Positions 1-11,070 of a stretch of DNA of 64,000 nucleotides are shown piece by piece. The stretch spans positions 434,001 to 498,000 of the forward strand of contig CAWVRF010001077.1 in NCBI GenBank assembly GCA_963932465.1. The letters are read 5' to 3'. How positions within the stretch are numbered: the stretch's first letter is position 1; each line of letters begins with the position of its first letter. The translations under genes and the position numbers were made by a program. The notes under the pieces were generated by a model. The model worked only from the letters and a program-made list of their open reading frames with translations, did not search any database and had not been told where the DNA came from. Source of the DNA: Maratus speciosus. Taxonomy: Eukaryota > Arthropoda > Arachnida > Araneae > Salticidae.

Positions 1-2184
1 TGTTGTTTAAGACTGGATCTTCAATGAGGAATTCTTTAGCGGATGCGGATGACGTCATTTTATATAAAATAAAAGCTCGTGTTTGGAGTCTTAAAACTGA
101 ACTATCTATATTTATATACATATATATATATATTTTTAATGGAGGGCGACACTATTCTGAAAAAAGCAGAATTCCTGTTTTCTAATATAAGATTTTTCAA
201 AGATTTTTTATATGTGGAAAAAAAAAATCAGTGACTTTCTTAAAATTAGCGACATCTTTTACTTTCTGAAAAATTTTTGTTTAAAAAAAAATAGTACGAG
301 AGAGAATTACAAAATAGTCGCCTGTATCAGTCCTGAAAAAGTGGAAAATTGTCCTGTTCACTAAATATGCTTTTTATTGTTTCTAAACAGAAATAGTTCA
401 AAATGTTTATTAGATTTTTTATACGTGAAAAAAAAAAACTGTCTGACTGTCTTAAAATTAGCAACATCTTTTACTTTCTTAAAAACTAAAAAAAAAAAAA
501 AAAAATGGTACGAAATAGAATTAAAAAATAGTAGCCTGTGGCGGCCCTGGAAAATTGGGAAATTTTCCTGTTCACCAAACATGCTTTTATTGCTTCAAAA
601 CAGAAATAGTTCAAAACGTTTTAAAAATTTAAAACAAAATGTCGTAAATGGTCTTATAAAAGATTTTTCAAAGATTTTTTATATGCGAAAAAAATCAGTG
701 ACTTTCTTAAAAGGTACCGAAATCTTTTAAAATTTATTTGTAATCAAAAATGACTTTTAAGTACTTGTCTACATAAAAAGTGAATATATAATGTTACATA
801 TTAATGACACAAGAAATTAATGAACATATTATATTTTTCATAAAAATTCATTTACATTTTCATGGAAATAGATGGCTTGTTTTGTTTTTTTATAATAACA
901 CGTGTGTAAAGAAAAAAAAAAACTTAAAAACCTTATTTTTGTACCATTTATCTTACTTTTGTACCTTACTTCTGTATTTTTGTATTTTCTAATGGTATAA
1001 ATATTTAGTTTAATTTTTTAAATATCAAGTATACTTAACGTAGAAACATTTACCGTATAGCGCACAGCTTAAACACGAAAATATTTAGACTCGGAAAATT
1101 TATTTAATAAATTTTAGTACTGAGAACACCGGAAATTTTTGAATAGCCATTTCCTTTTATTTTATTTGTGGCACATCTAACGTCTCACAAAATAATAATA
1201 TTTAAATTTACTGGTGAGAACTTGGAATCCCCCAATAAAAAATCAGCCAGATTCGAAAACACTGTGACATACCACATCTGGAAGAATTTTTATTTAGAGA
1301 TTCCGAATTCTCACCAGTAAGTTTAAATAGTTATTATTTTTTAAAAAGTTGATAGATATTCCACAAATAAAATAAAACAAAATTGCTATTCAAAATTTTC
1401 CGGTGTAAATTCCAAAACTAGTGAGAAGTCGGACGATTAGTGATGACGTCACACTCGTGTCTTCTGACCTTGAGTATTTCGATGGCAGCGGTCGTACACT
1501 TCAAGGAATTTTTGAGGACAAACATCAGTATTATTATTATTTTTTTTTTTTTTTTTACAGGAAATAAAACCTACGTTTAACACGCGAAATTTCGCCTTAT
1601 TTAAGAAGAGAATTTCTATAAGAAAATACTGGTACCAGAGAATTTCTTGATCTTGAAATTTCTGGAAAAGTACGACCTCTGTAAAAGGGAGTCATTAAAG
1701 AATTTAGTAAAAAATTTTCATAAATGGAAAACAATTACAGAATTTTTAAAAAAAATTAAATTTATAAAAAATAAGATAAAATAATTAAATAAGTGTAAGT
1801 AAAAAGAGAAAATTATCAAAAGTGAAAAAAAGAAAAGATTCCACTAGTTCCTGAGATGACGAAAATGCTACCAACGATTAACTCTAACCTCTCACAAAAA
1901 GATGCGTTCCAATGGCAATACATTAAAATTGAAGATATATAGATATATAAGTTAAAAAACAACTTGTTTAAGAATATGAATGAGTTTTTGTAATAGAAGA
2001 ACTTATTAGTAATTGCATTGATTTCAGTTTTTCAAGTGGAAGCTTTTTATTTCAGATCCTTGGATAAAATCATCCAAGAAAAGTACATAGTTTATGATTC
2101 TTTTTCAAATGAAAATTCCAGGAGTAGGTCATATGACAAATTTTATTCTATATCTTTCCAAAAAAAGAGATGATTTAAAAACTT
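1..2184. repeat. 3.74-kb tandem duplication, copy 1 (left-truncated by window)
   Basis: This stretch recurs almost base for base at 3742-5934, differing mainly by point changes and A-run lengths. Similarity stops together at 2184 and 5934, inside TGATTTAAAAACTT. The first 180 bases belong to the dispersed repeat R1, whose remaining part precedes copy 2, so the true unit probably begins upstream of the window. No coding region is supported: short ORFs here run through A-rich tracts. It contains half-copies of a small inverted-repeat element (near 250-330 and 500-550, ending in GTCGCCTGT-like sequence) and a palindrome around 1115-1495. Confidence 0.9.
1115..1495. repeat. Palindromic repeat P2, copy 1
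   Basis: Inverted repeat whose arms read ACACCGGAAATTTTTGAATA inwards from the left and the complement of AATTTTCCGGTGTAAATTCC from the right. The centre holds a smaller inverted pair around ACTGGTGAGAAC and TCTCACCAGTAAG. The right arm continues into GATGACGTCACACTCG. Further copies lie at 4855-5240, 50868-51312 and, partly, 51885-52180. No ORF. Confidence 0.6.
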
Positions 2185-2235
2185 CATGGAAACCTTGGAA
2201 TAGTAAAAACTATGGTACCGAGACGACTTGTTTAA

Positions 2236-2641
2236 CTACTTAAAGGGTGGCGGTATATTACGTATACCACTAAAGGTGAATTCCAAAATGTTACAGTAGC
2301 ACGAGAATGTAGGAATAAAACTGTTCTTTTATATTGTATGAGAAGAAAGGCTTTTAATTATTTCTAAATACATTCGTTCCGAAATCCTGGTGTAACTCAG
2401 TGTTGCCATATTGGGGGCTTTTTTAATTCAAATTATTTGACTGTCACCACTTTTTTTAAAATTGTATAATTCGCCTTATTTTTCAAAATTTTTAATCTAT
2501 TTTTAAATACGCCGAATAATTCCATTTATAAAAAGCGGTGGCAATCAACAATCTGGGGACAAAAAAGTCCCCAATCTGGCAACACTGGTGTAACTCAATA
2601 ATTTCAAAATTTACAATATAGGTATTTTGTTCATGAAAGGA
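2236..2641. mobile_element. TTAA-flanked MITE, interrupted by a hAT-like MITE
   Basis: Bounded by TTAA at 2232-2235 and 2642-2645, with related ends (CTACTTAAAGGGTGGCGGTA on the left). The copy at 47119-47310 aligns along its length and lacks the 198 bases at 2398-2595, so it gives the uninterrupted form. TTAA duplications are typical of the piggyBac group; no transposase is encoded. Confidence 0.7.
2398..2587. mobile_element. hAT-like MITE (CAGTGTTGCCA ends)
   Basis: A 190-bp element with inverted ends CAGTGTTGCCA...TGGCAACACTG, flanked by a perfect 8-bp duplication GTGTAACT (2390-2397 and 2588-2595). Sequence at about 47265-47285 is the empty site. CAG-start termini and 8-bp duplications are hallmarks of hAT elements. 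Inner arms are GTCACCACTTTTTT and AAAAAGCGGTGGC. Confidence 0.85.
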
Positions 2642-2667
2642 TTAAACCATTTGCATCATTTCGAAAA

Positions 2668-2855
2668 AAGTGTTGCCAGTGAGCTACATTTTTTTATTGA
2701 ACATTGTTGATTGTCACCACTTTTTTGAAATGGTAAAATCCCCCTTGTTTTCGCGTTAATTAATATGTCATTAAATAAGGCGAATTTTACCATTTCAGAA
2801 AAGTGGTGCAAATCATGAAATCTGAATTTTATAAAAGTAGCCCACTGGCAGACTG
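2668..2855. mobile_element. hAT-like MITE (TTGCCAGTG ends)
   Basis: Inverted ends AGTGTTGCCAGTGAGCTAC on the left and AGTAGCCCACTGGCAGACTG on the right, enclosing the CACCACTTTTTT...AAAAGTGGTG core with TTAAATAAGGCGAATT at the centre. The relative at 10889-11065 has the same internal layout. I do not see a clean target-site duplication. Confidence 0.6.
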
Positions 2856-2860
2856 CCAAG

Positions 2861-3030
2861 CAGGGATGCCACAAGCGACTATTTTTATATTCTATTCGCA
2901 CCACTTTTTTAAGAAAATAAATTTCGTAGTATATTTTCTTTCAAAAGTTGTGAAAGCGTATGTAAAAAAATATTATTTTAAAAAAATCTTACGAGACAGA
3001 AATAAAAAATAGTCCCCTGTGGCAGTCCTG
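2861..3030. mobile_element. hAT-like MITE (GCCACAGGCGACT family), copy 1
   Basis: Ends CAGGGATGCCACAAGCGACT and AGTCCCCTGTGGCAGTCCTG are inverted complements. The same family is complete at 46280-46447 and truncated inside the 3.74-kb duplication. No ORF. Confidence 0.65.
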
Positions 3031-3119
3031 AAATAGTGGAAAATTGTCCTGTTCACCAAACATGCTTTTATTGATTCAAAACATTAAAAAAATATTGAAA
3101 CAAAATGTCTTAAATGGTT

Positions 3120-3925
3120 TTATCAGCCCCCGGTATGCTATTTCTTTCTCCCACCTATTAACGTGTCGTCTCCAAAAAATATAACGTTACGTTGGTATAA
3201 GCCAGCCGTAAAACAAAGCAGATACGGAATAATGTCTACTGCCATTTTTTAAACTTTTAAGCATGGCACATTTTCAATTTCTACATCGTCGTATTAGAAA
3301 AAAAAGTACTTTTAAATGCAATTTGTTTGAAAACTCCATCTCCATTTATTTTGAGATATTAACTTTTTTGTAGTTTTTAGCACCATTTGTTTAATTTTGG
3401 AAACTCAAGTACTCCATTTCTGCAGAAAGTAAAGGAAAAATAATTGGAAAATAGCAATTATATCTTTTTGTTGCCCTTTTCTCATAAAAACTAAAAAAAA
3501 AAAAAATAATTAAAATACGTGCTATTTTGAAAAAATATAAATGAATGATTTCTGATAAAACATGGAGCTATTATAAACTAAATTTAATTTTAAGTATCAA
3601 TATTAATATTACAAACAAATGAAGGCATATGAAACACGAGATAGCCGATTTTTTGTCCAGTTTCTTGAATGACGAAATACCTTTTTTTGGATTTGTGTGT
3701 TATTCAGCGATAGTCACGTCCTATGCATAATTTACCGTAGATGTTGTTTAAGACTGGATCTTCAATGAGGAATTCTTTAGCGGATGCGGATGACGTCATT
3801 TTATATAAAATAAAAGCTCGTGTTTGGAGTCTTAAAACTGAACTATCTATATTTATATACATATATATATATATTTTTAATGGAGGGCGACACTATTCTG
3901 AAAAAGCAGAATTCCTGTTTTCTAA
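3120..3925 (+). repeat. Dispersed repeat R1, copy a
   Basis: About 800 bp running from GGTATGCTATTTCTTTCTCC to CAGAATTCCTGTTTTC. Other copies are inverted: 19640-20650, 32335-32720 (partial) and 55240-56192. A module with TTTTCAAACAAATTGCATTT recurs, diverged, in the tandem repeats at 59.9-60.7 kb. There are no clear terminal inverted repeats and no supported protein, so its class is unknown. Confidence 0.7.
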
Positions 3926-4639
3926 TATAAGATTTTTCAAAGATTTTTTATATGTGGAAAAAAAAAATCAGTGACTTTCTTAAAATTAGCGACATCTTTT
4001 ACTTTCTGAAAAATTTTTGTTTAAAAAAAAATAGTACGAGAGAGAATTACAAAATAGTCGCCTGTATCAGTCCTGAAAAAGTGGAAAATTGTCCTGTTCA
4101 CTAAATATGCTTTTTATTGTTTCTAAACAGAAATAGTTCAAAATGTTTATTAGATTTTTTATACGTGAAAAAAAAAAACTGTCTGACTTTCTTAAAATTA
4201 GCAACATCTTTTACTTTCTTAAAAACTAAAAAAAAAAAAAAATGGTACGAAACAGAATTAAAAAATAGTAGCCTGTGGCGGCCCTGGAAAATTGGGAAAT
4301 TTTCCTGTTCACCAAACATGCTTTTATTGCTTCAAAACAGAAATAGTTCAAAACGTTTTAAAAATTTAAAACAAAATGTCGTAAATGATCTTATAAAAAA
4401 TTTTTCAAAGATTTTTTTATATGCGAAAAAAATCAGTGACTTTCTTAAAAGGTACCGAAATCTTTTAAAATTTATTTGTAATCAAAAATGACTTTTAAGT
4501 ACTTGCCTACATAAAAAGTGAATATATAATGTGACATATTAATGACACAAGAAATTAATGAACATATTATATTTTTCATAAAAATTCATTTACATTTTCA
4601 TGGAAATAAATGGCTTGTTTTGTTTTTTTATAATAACAC

Positions 4640-4678
<39 letters not shown>

Positions 4679-5934
4679 TAAAAACCTTCTTTTTGTACCA
4701 TTTATCTTACTTTTGTACCTTACTTCTGTATTTTTGTATTTTCTAATGGTATAAATATTTAGTTTAATTTTTTAAATATCAAGTATACTTAACGTAGAAA
4801 CATTTACCGTATAGCGCACAGCTTAAACACGAAAATATTTAGACTCGGAAAATTTATTTAATAAATTTTAGTACTGAGAACACCGGAAATTTTTGAATAG
4901 CCATTTCCTTTTATTTTATTTGTGGCACATCTAACGTCTCACAAAATAATAATATTTAAATTTACTGGTGAGAACTTGGAATCCCCCAATAAAAAATCAG
5001 CCAGATTCGAAAACACTGTGACATACCACATCTGGAAGAATTTTTATTTAGAGATTCCGAATTCTCACCAGTAAGTTTAAATAGTTATTATTTTTTAAAA
5101 AGTTGATAGATATTCCACAAATAAAATAAAACAAAATTGCTATTCAAAATTTTCCGGTGTAAATTCCAAAACTAGTGAGAAGTCGGTCGATTAGTGATGA
5201 CGTCACACTCGTGTCTTCTGACCTTGAGTATTTCGATGGCAGCGGTCGTACACTTCAAGGAATTTTTGAGGACAAACATCAGTATTATTATTATTTTTTT
5301 TTTTTTACAGGAAATAAAACCTACGTTTAACGCGCGAAATTTCGCCTTATTTAAGAAGATAATTTCTATAAAAAAATACTGGTACCAGAGAATTTCTTGA
5401 TCTTGAAATTTCTGGAAAAGTACGACCTCTGTAAAAGGGAGTCATTAAAGAATTTAGTAAAAAATTTTCATAAATGGAAAACAATTACAGAATTTTTTTA
5501 AAAAATTAAATTTATAAAAAATAAGATAAAATAATTAAATAAGTGTAAGTAAAAAGAGAAAATTATCAAAAGTGAAAAAAAGAAAAGATTCCACTAGTTC
5601 CTGAGATGACGAAAATGCTACCAATGATTAACTCTAACCTCTCACAAAAAGATGCCTTCCAATGGCAATACATTAAAATTGAAGATATATAGATATATAA
5701 GTTAAAAAACAACTTGTTTAAGAATATGAATGAGTTTTTGTAATAGAAGAACTTATTAGTAATTGCATTGATTTCAGTTTTTCAAGTGGAAGCTTTTTAT
5801 TTCAGATCCTTGGATAAAATCATCCAAGAAAAGTACATAGTTTATGATTCTTTTTCAAATGAAAATTCCAGGAGTAGGTCATATGACAAATTTTATTCTA
5901 TATCTTTCCAAAAAAAGAGATGATTTAAAAACTT
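3742..5934. repeat. 3.74-kb tandem duplication, copy 2
   Basis: Near-identical direct copy of 1-2184, starting TGTTGTTTAAGACTGG. The period is about 3,741 bases. The poly-A run in this copy (about 4647-4676) is much longer than the 10-11 A run at the equivalent place in copy 1, as expected for slippage after a recent duplication. Confidence 0.9.
4855..5240. repeat. Palindromic repeat P2, copy 2
   Basis: Counterpart of 1115-1495 inside the second duplication copy, nearly identical to it. Confidence 0.6.
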
Positions 5935-6111
5935 TTGATTGCAGTAAGATACATTGAACAGACTGTTATATTCTGGGCATTTTTTTATTGAAAATCATAA
6001 TATTAATTATTAGCATTATTATTGAATTCATATTAAAAGTTATGAATATAACCAGTATAAATCTTTACATAAGCATAAAGGACATTAAAACATAAAAACA
6101 TTACTATCTAC

Positions 6112-6298
6112 CAGCGTTGCCAGATTGGGGACTTCTTTGTCCCCAGATTGTTGATTGTCACCGCTTTTTTTAAATAGAAATATTCGACCTATTTAAAAAT
6201 AGATTAAAAATCCTGAAAAATAAGCGAATTATACTATTTTAAAAAGTGGTGACAGCCAAATAATCTGAATTAAAGAAGTCCACAATCTGGCAACACTG
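6112..6298. mobile_element. hAT-like MITE (CAGCGTTGCCA ends)
   Basis: Ends CAGCGTTGCCAGATTGGGGA and CAATCTGGCAACACTG are inverted and match the elements at 2398-2587 and 39044-39239. The flanks CTATCTAC and TTATCTGC look like a decayed 8-bp duplication. The inner core again has GTCACCGCTTTTTT and AAAAAGTGGTGAC arms. Confidence 0.75.
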
Positions 6299-6365
6299 TT
6301 ATCTGCATCAGCAGATGGGTTAATTCAGCATGAAAAAGCTAATAGTTTCCGATGCTTGGCTAGAA

Positions 6366-7028
6366 CAAAGCGATATAAGTAAGCGTACAAACTTAATACT
6401 GGAATCTGGCGTAAATTAACACAGTTGCGCCATCTTGTGGACGGGGTGATAATCCACATACGCGGTCTTTTAGTGTGACGTCACATATGACAGGATCGAG
6501 GCTAACGAGAAAGACAGGTTACCGCGGTGGGTCTGATTCTTCTTTTTTTACAGACCGCTGGAGTCACGTAATGCTCGAATGCACCAGTGAAGGTGTGCGA
6601 AAAGAGCACCACGTGACTCCAGGGGTCTGTAAAAAAAGAAGAATCGGACCCACCGCGGTAGCCTGCCTTTTTCGTTAGCCTCGTGACAGGATATCTACCA
6701 TCTGCGTATATTTTCTAAATCTTTAGTCACTCACGGAACTGAATTCTGTGTGCCAGATTCAATGCAAAATAATGGCGTAGCGAGAGAGTTGTCCAGATGC
6801 ACTTGACACCACGAAGCTTTCTTCGCCTTGTCAGACACATTTCAGTTATTAATCAAGATGAAAAAAACTTTACAATTTTAGTGGTGTGAAGTAAGAAAAC
6901 AGTTAGGCATCTTTCTGTAGTTCAACCCCGTCCGCTACGTGGCGTGCGACCTTGATTGATGTGACCTCACCTTTAATCTTGCGGTTACCTCTCCCACTTA
7001 AGATAGTACGCTTACTTATATCGCTTTG
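6366..7028. mobile_element. hAT-like MITE (CAAAGCGATATAAG family), copy 1, interrupted
   Basis: Terminal inverted repeats CAAAGCGATATAAGTAAGCG and its complement ending ATATCGCTTTG lie inside an 8-bp duplication GGCTAGAA (6358-6365 and 7029-7036). Removing the nested hairpin at 6497-6692 leaves about 467 bp, the size of the copies at 11071-11535 and 12272-12706, which are in the opposite orientation. No ORF of note. The 8-bp duplication supports hAT. Confidence 0.85.
6497..6683. mobile_element. 187-bp hairpin MITE nested in a hAT-like MITE
   Basis: Almost the whole length folds back on itself: CGAGGCTAACGA at the left and CGTTAGCCTCG at the right, then a long stem including ACCGCGGTGGGTC paired with GACCCACCGCGGT. 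It is flanked by a perfect 9-bp duplication TGACAGGAT (6488-6496, 6684-6692). The sister copy at 11071-11535 has a single TGACAGGAT equivalent, which confirms the insertion. A 9-bp duplication points to Mutator-type or similar elements rather than hAT. Confidence 0.85.
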
Positions 7029-7246
7029 GGCTAGAATTTACAAAAACAAATCACAAAGATTATATGAAACATATTTTGAGATGTGAAATATGGAAATAAC
7101 TCTAAGCAATTCTGAATGTAAATATACATATTGTTCGCAACCTAATAACTTCCAACTAACCAATAACATGTGCAGTAATTAAATTAAAGACACAAGTGCA
7201 TTATTTAAACTAAGAATATGATCAATTGTGTAAGCCTGTCTATGCC

Positions 7247-7485
7247 CCACCAGTGGCGGAGAGGTTCAGCTCTCAAAGCTGGCAGACGGGAAGTGTTGGG
7301 TTCGAACCCAATCGCGCCAATCGGCCTAATCGTTCAGAGTTTTCCGTGGTTTTCTTTGAACCTTGGATTTCTTTGCGTAAATATTGGGAGGTTCCTTTAG
7401 AAATACCACCACGGATGGCAACCCCCTTTCGGGCACATATCCCTGGTGCAGATAATTGGCCGTCATAAAATAGCACAACATAACT
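7247..7485 (+). repeat. tRNA-derived SINE, copy in macro-repeat A
   Basis: Starts with a box A-like TGGCGGAGAGGTTCAG and a strong box B, GGGTTCGAACCC, the split internal promoter of RNA polymerase III. It continues into a non-tRNA body with CTTTGAACCTTGGATTTC and GCAGATAATTGGCC. The copy at 27343-27587 sits at the equivalent macro-repeat position; copy C near 35.83 kb lacks it. Confidence 0.7.
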
Positions 7486-7503
7486 AAACCTATATCCCTT
7501 TAA

Positions 7504-7727
7504 GACTTGACGAACTATATCCCTTGTACTTGTAAACAAAGCTATTCATGCCGCCTGAAATAAAGCATGTGTTACAACCGCTATCTGTCGATAAAAATGA
7601 TTCTTTACCTATTCTGCAAACCAGAACGATCGTTCGATTCCGGTTTTTATTACATACGGCTGTTATATACGACTCAGAAGCAAAATTTAAATGAATATCT
7701 AACCCGCACGAAAGTGCGGGTTGAGTC
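7504..7727. mobile_element. TTAA-flanked palindromic element
   Basis: TTAA at 7500-7503 and 7728-7731, with partly matching inverted ends GACTTGAC and GGGTTGAGTC. Macro-repeat copy B lacks it. Confidence 0.45.
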
Positions 7728-7958
7728 TTAAAGGGATATTTTAAAAAGAAAAAAAAAGTCCGCTAGTATCACTGGCGTCATATCGACGTTGAAAATATCT
7801 GAGCAATACATTTTGCTTTTTCGCAAATTTATTATTAACTTCTAAATATCGCATAATTTCAATTTTTAGATCGCCAAAAAGAGAAAAGAATGCACTTTTT
7901 AATATCAGATTTCTGTCCTTGTATTACTTTAAATACGACTGAATAGACACAAAATGTA

Positions 7959-9206
7959 CAGTCCTGGGAAAAAAGTAAGCACCCCCTGTCAACTCTGCAA
8001 CTAATTCTAAAACAAAAAATTTACAGGTACCAAACGATTGGAAATGAAGTTTACTGTTAAATGATGTATGTAAAATTTGATTTATTGGCCATCTGCAAAA
8101 TCAAAACCAGGCCAAACATAGTTTTTTCAATGGCAATTCCCAATTTTGATAATATATTTTAAATCTTCGATTCAAACTATGCCTAGAAATGAAATTTCAA
8201 TTCATTTGGATGATAAGTTTTGAATTATAAACATTCAAAATTTACAGTTTCTAATGTTAAATTACATTTTCATATTTTTAATAATATCTCCTGAAATTAT
8301 AATCCTAATGTGGTAAGATTTTTTGTTTAATTATAATACAAAAAACCCAAACATACATACATTGTATTTGTACTTAAAAAAAATTCTAATAGGAATTAAG
8401 AATCATGAAATTAATTTTCGAAAAAAATATGAAATGCAACCTACAATTTTTGACACATTTGCGTTTATTATGTCCTGCTTTATTAAATTCTCAATTTCAA
8501 ATTTTTCTTCCAAGTGATTTTCGAATTATGAGCAAAAAATGTCAAAATGTGGGTTTGATTCTAGAACGTCCTGAAATTGTGCTCAACCTTAATTAAAAAT
8601 ATTTTACACCAGAATTTTTATTTAAAACTATTTAACATAAGTATTTAACATAGTTTATTGCGGTTTGTATTTAACTTATTTTACGAAGAAATTTCTGGTT
8701 CGAGTCGACATTTAATCATTTTGTCGGTGTCAAATTGTCTCCTGTTGGACGTTCTAGTGTTAAAGGGATGTTTATGATTAGCCAAAAATCGCAATTTGAA
8801 AAAAGTATATTTGTGCATTTTAATGAAACATTTGTGCTGGCAATAGTCGATACATATGAATCGAGGGAAATGGTCATATTGTCAAGAAATAATATATTAA
8901 TAGAAGTGACATAGTCATTCTGTAGCATTTCAACAATCCAGTACCGAACTTCAATTTTGATACAACCCCTAAAATAGGGCCATTTAAAAAAAATGAATTT
9001 CTCGGAAACTAATCATCAGACATGGGTATTGCTATTGAAAAAAACAAAGTTTGAGTACGATTGAATATGTAGATCCCCCCCCCCCCCTAAGCAAACTTCA
9101 TATACATCATTTAAAAGTAGACTTTATTTTCAATCGTTTGGTACCAGTAATTTTCTTCTACAGTAATATCTTGCAGAGTTAGTAGGGGGTTTTACTTTTA
9201 TCACAC
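7959..9206. mobile_element. Non-autonomous Tc1/mariner-like element, 1.25 kb
   Basis: Inverted ends: CAGTCCTGGGAAAAAAGTAA...CCCCCTGTCAACTCTGCAA at the left, and the complement of a similar sequence with AACTCTGCA and GGTACCAAACGATTG at the right. TA precedes it (7957-7958); the right TA has become GA. The empty site AAAATGTAGTTTATTTAA in macro-repeat B (about 27835) defines the insertion. It holds a C run at about 9067-9077 and a nested TTAA-type MITE, but no recognisable transposase. Confidence 0.65.
8557..8759. mobile_element. TTAA MITE (CACTAGAACG family), copy 1
   Basis: The right end GGACGTTCTAGTG is followed by TTAA (8760-8763); the left end reads CTAGAACGTCC with a decayed TTGA. It aligns with the better-preserved copy at 16402-16601. 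Confidence 0.65.
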
Positions 9207-9218
9207 GAGTTTATTTAG

Positions 9219-9426
9219 CCCTTCCCGACGCAGTGTGCCTGGGTCGGGATACATAATTTTAATTCCAAACTTACGAACGGCAACAAGAATATTTTAGTAA
9301 AATTTTGCTTTTACAATGAACATTTACAGTAACATGTCTTTAATTTCTAAAACAGTCGTTTTAAAATTCAGGTGTCAGGCAATCATTTCATCATTTTACA
9401 ACAAAAGTTGCCTGTGCAGGAAAGGG
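9219..9426. mobile_element. TTAA MITE (CCCTTYC family)
   Basis: Right boundary GGAAAGGGTTAA; the left boundary TTAG is a mutated TTAA. The macro-repeat B sequence GTTTATTTAACAATGTTAAT is the uninterrupted site. Internal layout matches the 207-211-bp copies at 20838, 48495 and 49382. Confidence 0.75.
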
Positions 9427-9627
9427 TTAACAGAGTTAATCTTTCAACTATTCAAAAATATTTGTAGAACAATATATATTCAAAATTGAAACTTCAATGA
9501 TTGTATGGACTCATACACATTTCTTGTAATATATCAAAATCGCATATGTTATAATTTAAAGTTTTCAAACATTTATTAAACAACGTAATAGTGAAATTAA
9601 GTAATTTTAAGTGAATTCAAAACTAAA

Positions 9628-10052
9628 AGAAGTTGTAAATTGCACGTCGAACGTGGCAAATGAGGTGCGTTCGTACTATAACTAGTTTATAAATATTATT
9701 TGCACTGCATATTGCTCTAAATGTATATTTTAGTGCACTTCATAAGTGCATTTCAATTTCATTTTTTTTCGAAAAGCTGTAACATCATTAAAATGCACTT
9801 GAAATATTTTTTCCCATTCGCTGCAATGTAACGGAAAACTTTTGACTGTCCCTGTAATTAAACTATACATCCGATTTTCATAAAATTTGAAATCACTCGA
9901 GAAAATTATGCAATAATTAAATATTTTAAATTTCAAACGATTCGGTTGGGTAGTTTTTGCGCTGTTACATGCGGACGGACGGACAGACAGATGGACTGAA
10001 CGATGACTATAGGTGCTACGTATTTATATAATTACGAACGCACCTAAAAACT
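9628..10052. mobile_element. AGGTGCGTTCG element, single-unit copy
   Basis: An inverted pair AGGTGCGTTCGTA (9664) and TACGAACGCACCT (10036) near the ends, a tetranucleotide tract GGACGGACGGACAGACAGA inside, and one copy of a roughly 175-bp internal unit containing GGAAAACTTTTGACTGTCCC. A longer, inverted copy at 34550-35490 has about four units. Ends were placed by comparing macro-repeats A and B, so they are approximate. Confidence 0.65.
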
Positions 10053-10258
10053 TGTCTTGAATTGTCTTAGTTTTATTTGGGTTCTCCCACGTTACACATC
10101 CGTCTCTTTAAAAAATATCGTCTTGATCAATATTTTATCCTTAAACTATCCATTATTAAAATGTATGGGGATAAAGCCTTATAAATGAAAAATACCACTT
10201 ATGTATATACATTAATTTAAAAAAAATAGTATATGCCTTAAATTATATAGTCCTTTAA

Positions 10259-10458
10259 CACCTTGGGGACGAGCAACCGGTATTCGTGCTACGTAAGGTG
10301 CTCAGAATCGGGTATTATTTTCAACAGTAAATTTGTATTGTAAATTTTGCCTTATTTAATCCGAGCATTTTCCCGATTCAATTGCGCAAAAATTTCTGTT
10401 TTAAAAAACCGGTAATTAAAGATCAGAAATTCTGTAAAAGACTCAAGTCCCGAAAGGG
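10259..10458. mobile_element. TTAA MITE (CACCTTGGGGACGAG ends)
   Basis: Left TTAA at 10255-10258, right GGGTTAC from a mutated TTAA. Copy B has the uninterrupted site TAGTCCTTTAAGAATG near 28966. The centre reads TTTTGCCTTATTTAATCC. Confidence 0.7.
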
Positions 10459-10607
10459 TTACGAGTGTTTCACAAGTAGAACAACGTCCACAAACTGCCG
10501 AAGTAATACCAGTTGTCAGCATAACAAAAATTCAAACGCATTTTTAAAAATTCGTTTCTAAGCATCCTTAATTAAAAAGTGAAATGTTTGATTTATTTAG
10601 TCACGAA

Positions 10608-10854
10608 ATTTGATTTGATTTGATTTCCACCGTAGTGGAGATTCCTTTGAGGTCTATAGCAGCAACGGCTGTCGCCTCGATTGAACCTTATTTATACACA
10701 GAAATTGTAACACAAACCACACATAACAATTCTATTTCTCTAAATTACATATAGTATATATTTTTTTTTAAACACAATCACAGTTACCATGTCTTACCCA
10801 GGGATTCGAACCCAGACAGCAGCCTCCGCTTACTGACCACGCCACCGGGCGAAT
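10608..10854 (-). repeat. tRNA-derived SINE with CAAAT-repeat tail
   Basis: On the minus strand the head reads GGTGGCGTGGTCAGTAAGCG (box A-like) and then GGGTTCGAATCCCTGGG (box B). It ends in a short repeated CAAAT tail, seen on the plus strand as TTTGATTTGATTTGATTT. It is flanked by near-direct repeats AGTCACGAA (10599-10607) and AGTCACGGGAA (10855-10865). Macro-repeat B has a single AATCACGGGAACTCG here, which is the empty site. Confidence 0.75.
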
Positions 10855-10888
10855 AGTCACGGGAATTCGATAATTTAAATAAGACACA

Positions 10889-11065
10889 CGCTTTTTTCCA
10901 GTAGGATACATTTTTTATATTCATATTTCTTGACTGGCACCACTTTTTTAAATAGTAAAAATCTTCTTATTTAATGACATGTAAATTAAGGCGATAACAG
11001 GGGGATTTTTACCGTTTCAGATCAAGAAATGTGAATTTAAAAAGAGTAGCGCACTGGCAACAGTG
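10889..11065. mobile_element. hAT-like MITE inserted in AAGACACA
   Basis: Right end GCGCACTGGCAACAGTG. The left end is decayed (CCAGTAGGATAC) but aligns internally with 2668-2855. It is flanked by AAGACACA (10881) and AAGAC (11066), the latter cut by the next element. Macro-repeat B reads ATAAGACACACATGTCCG uninterrupted. Confidence 0.65.
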
Positions 11066-11070
11066 AAGAC

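Noticed and set aside
361..582. ORFs conserved between the two 3.74-kb copies (for example 361-582 and 4101-4319)
   Set aside because: Conservation follows from recent duplication; the frames pass through poly-A tracts and differ by indels.
6475..6678. 67-residue ORF with balanced composition
   Set aside because: It lies entirely within the nested hairpin MITE and reads through both arms.
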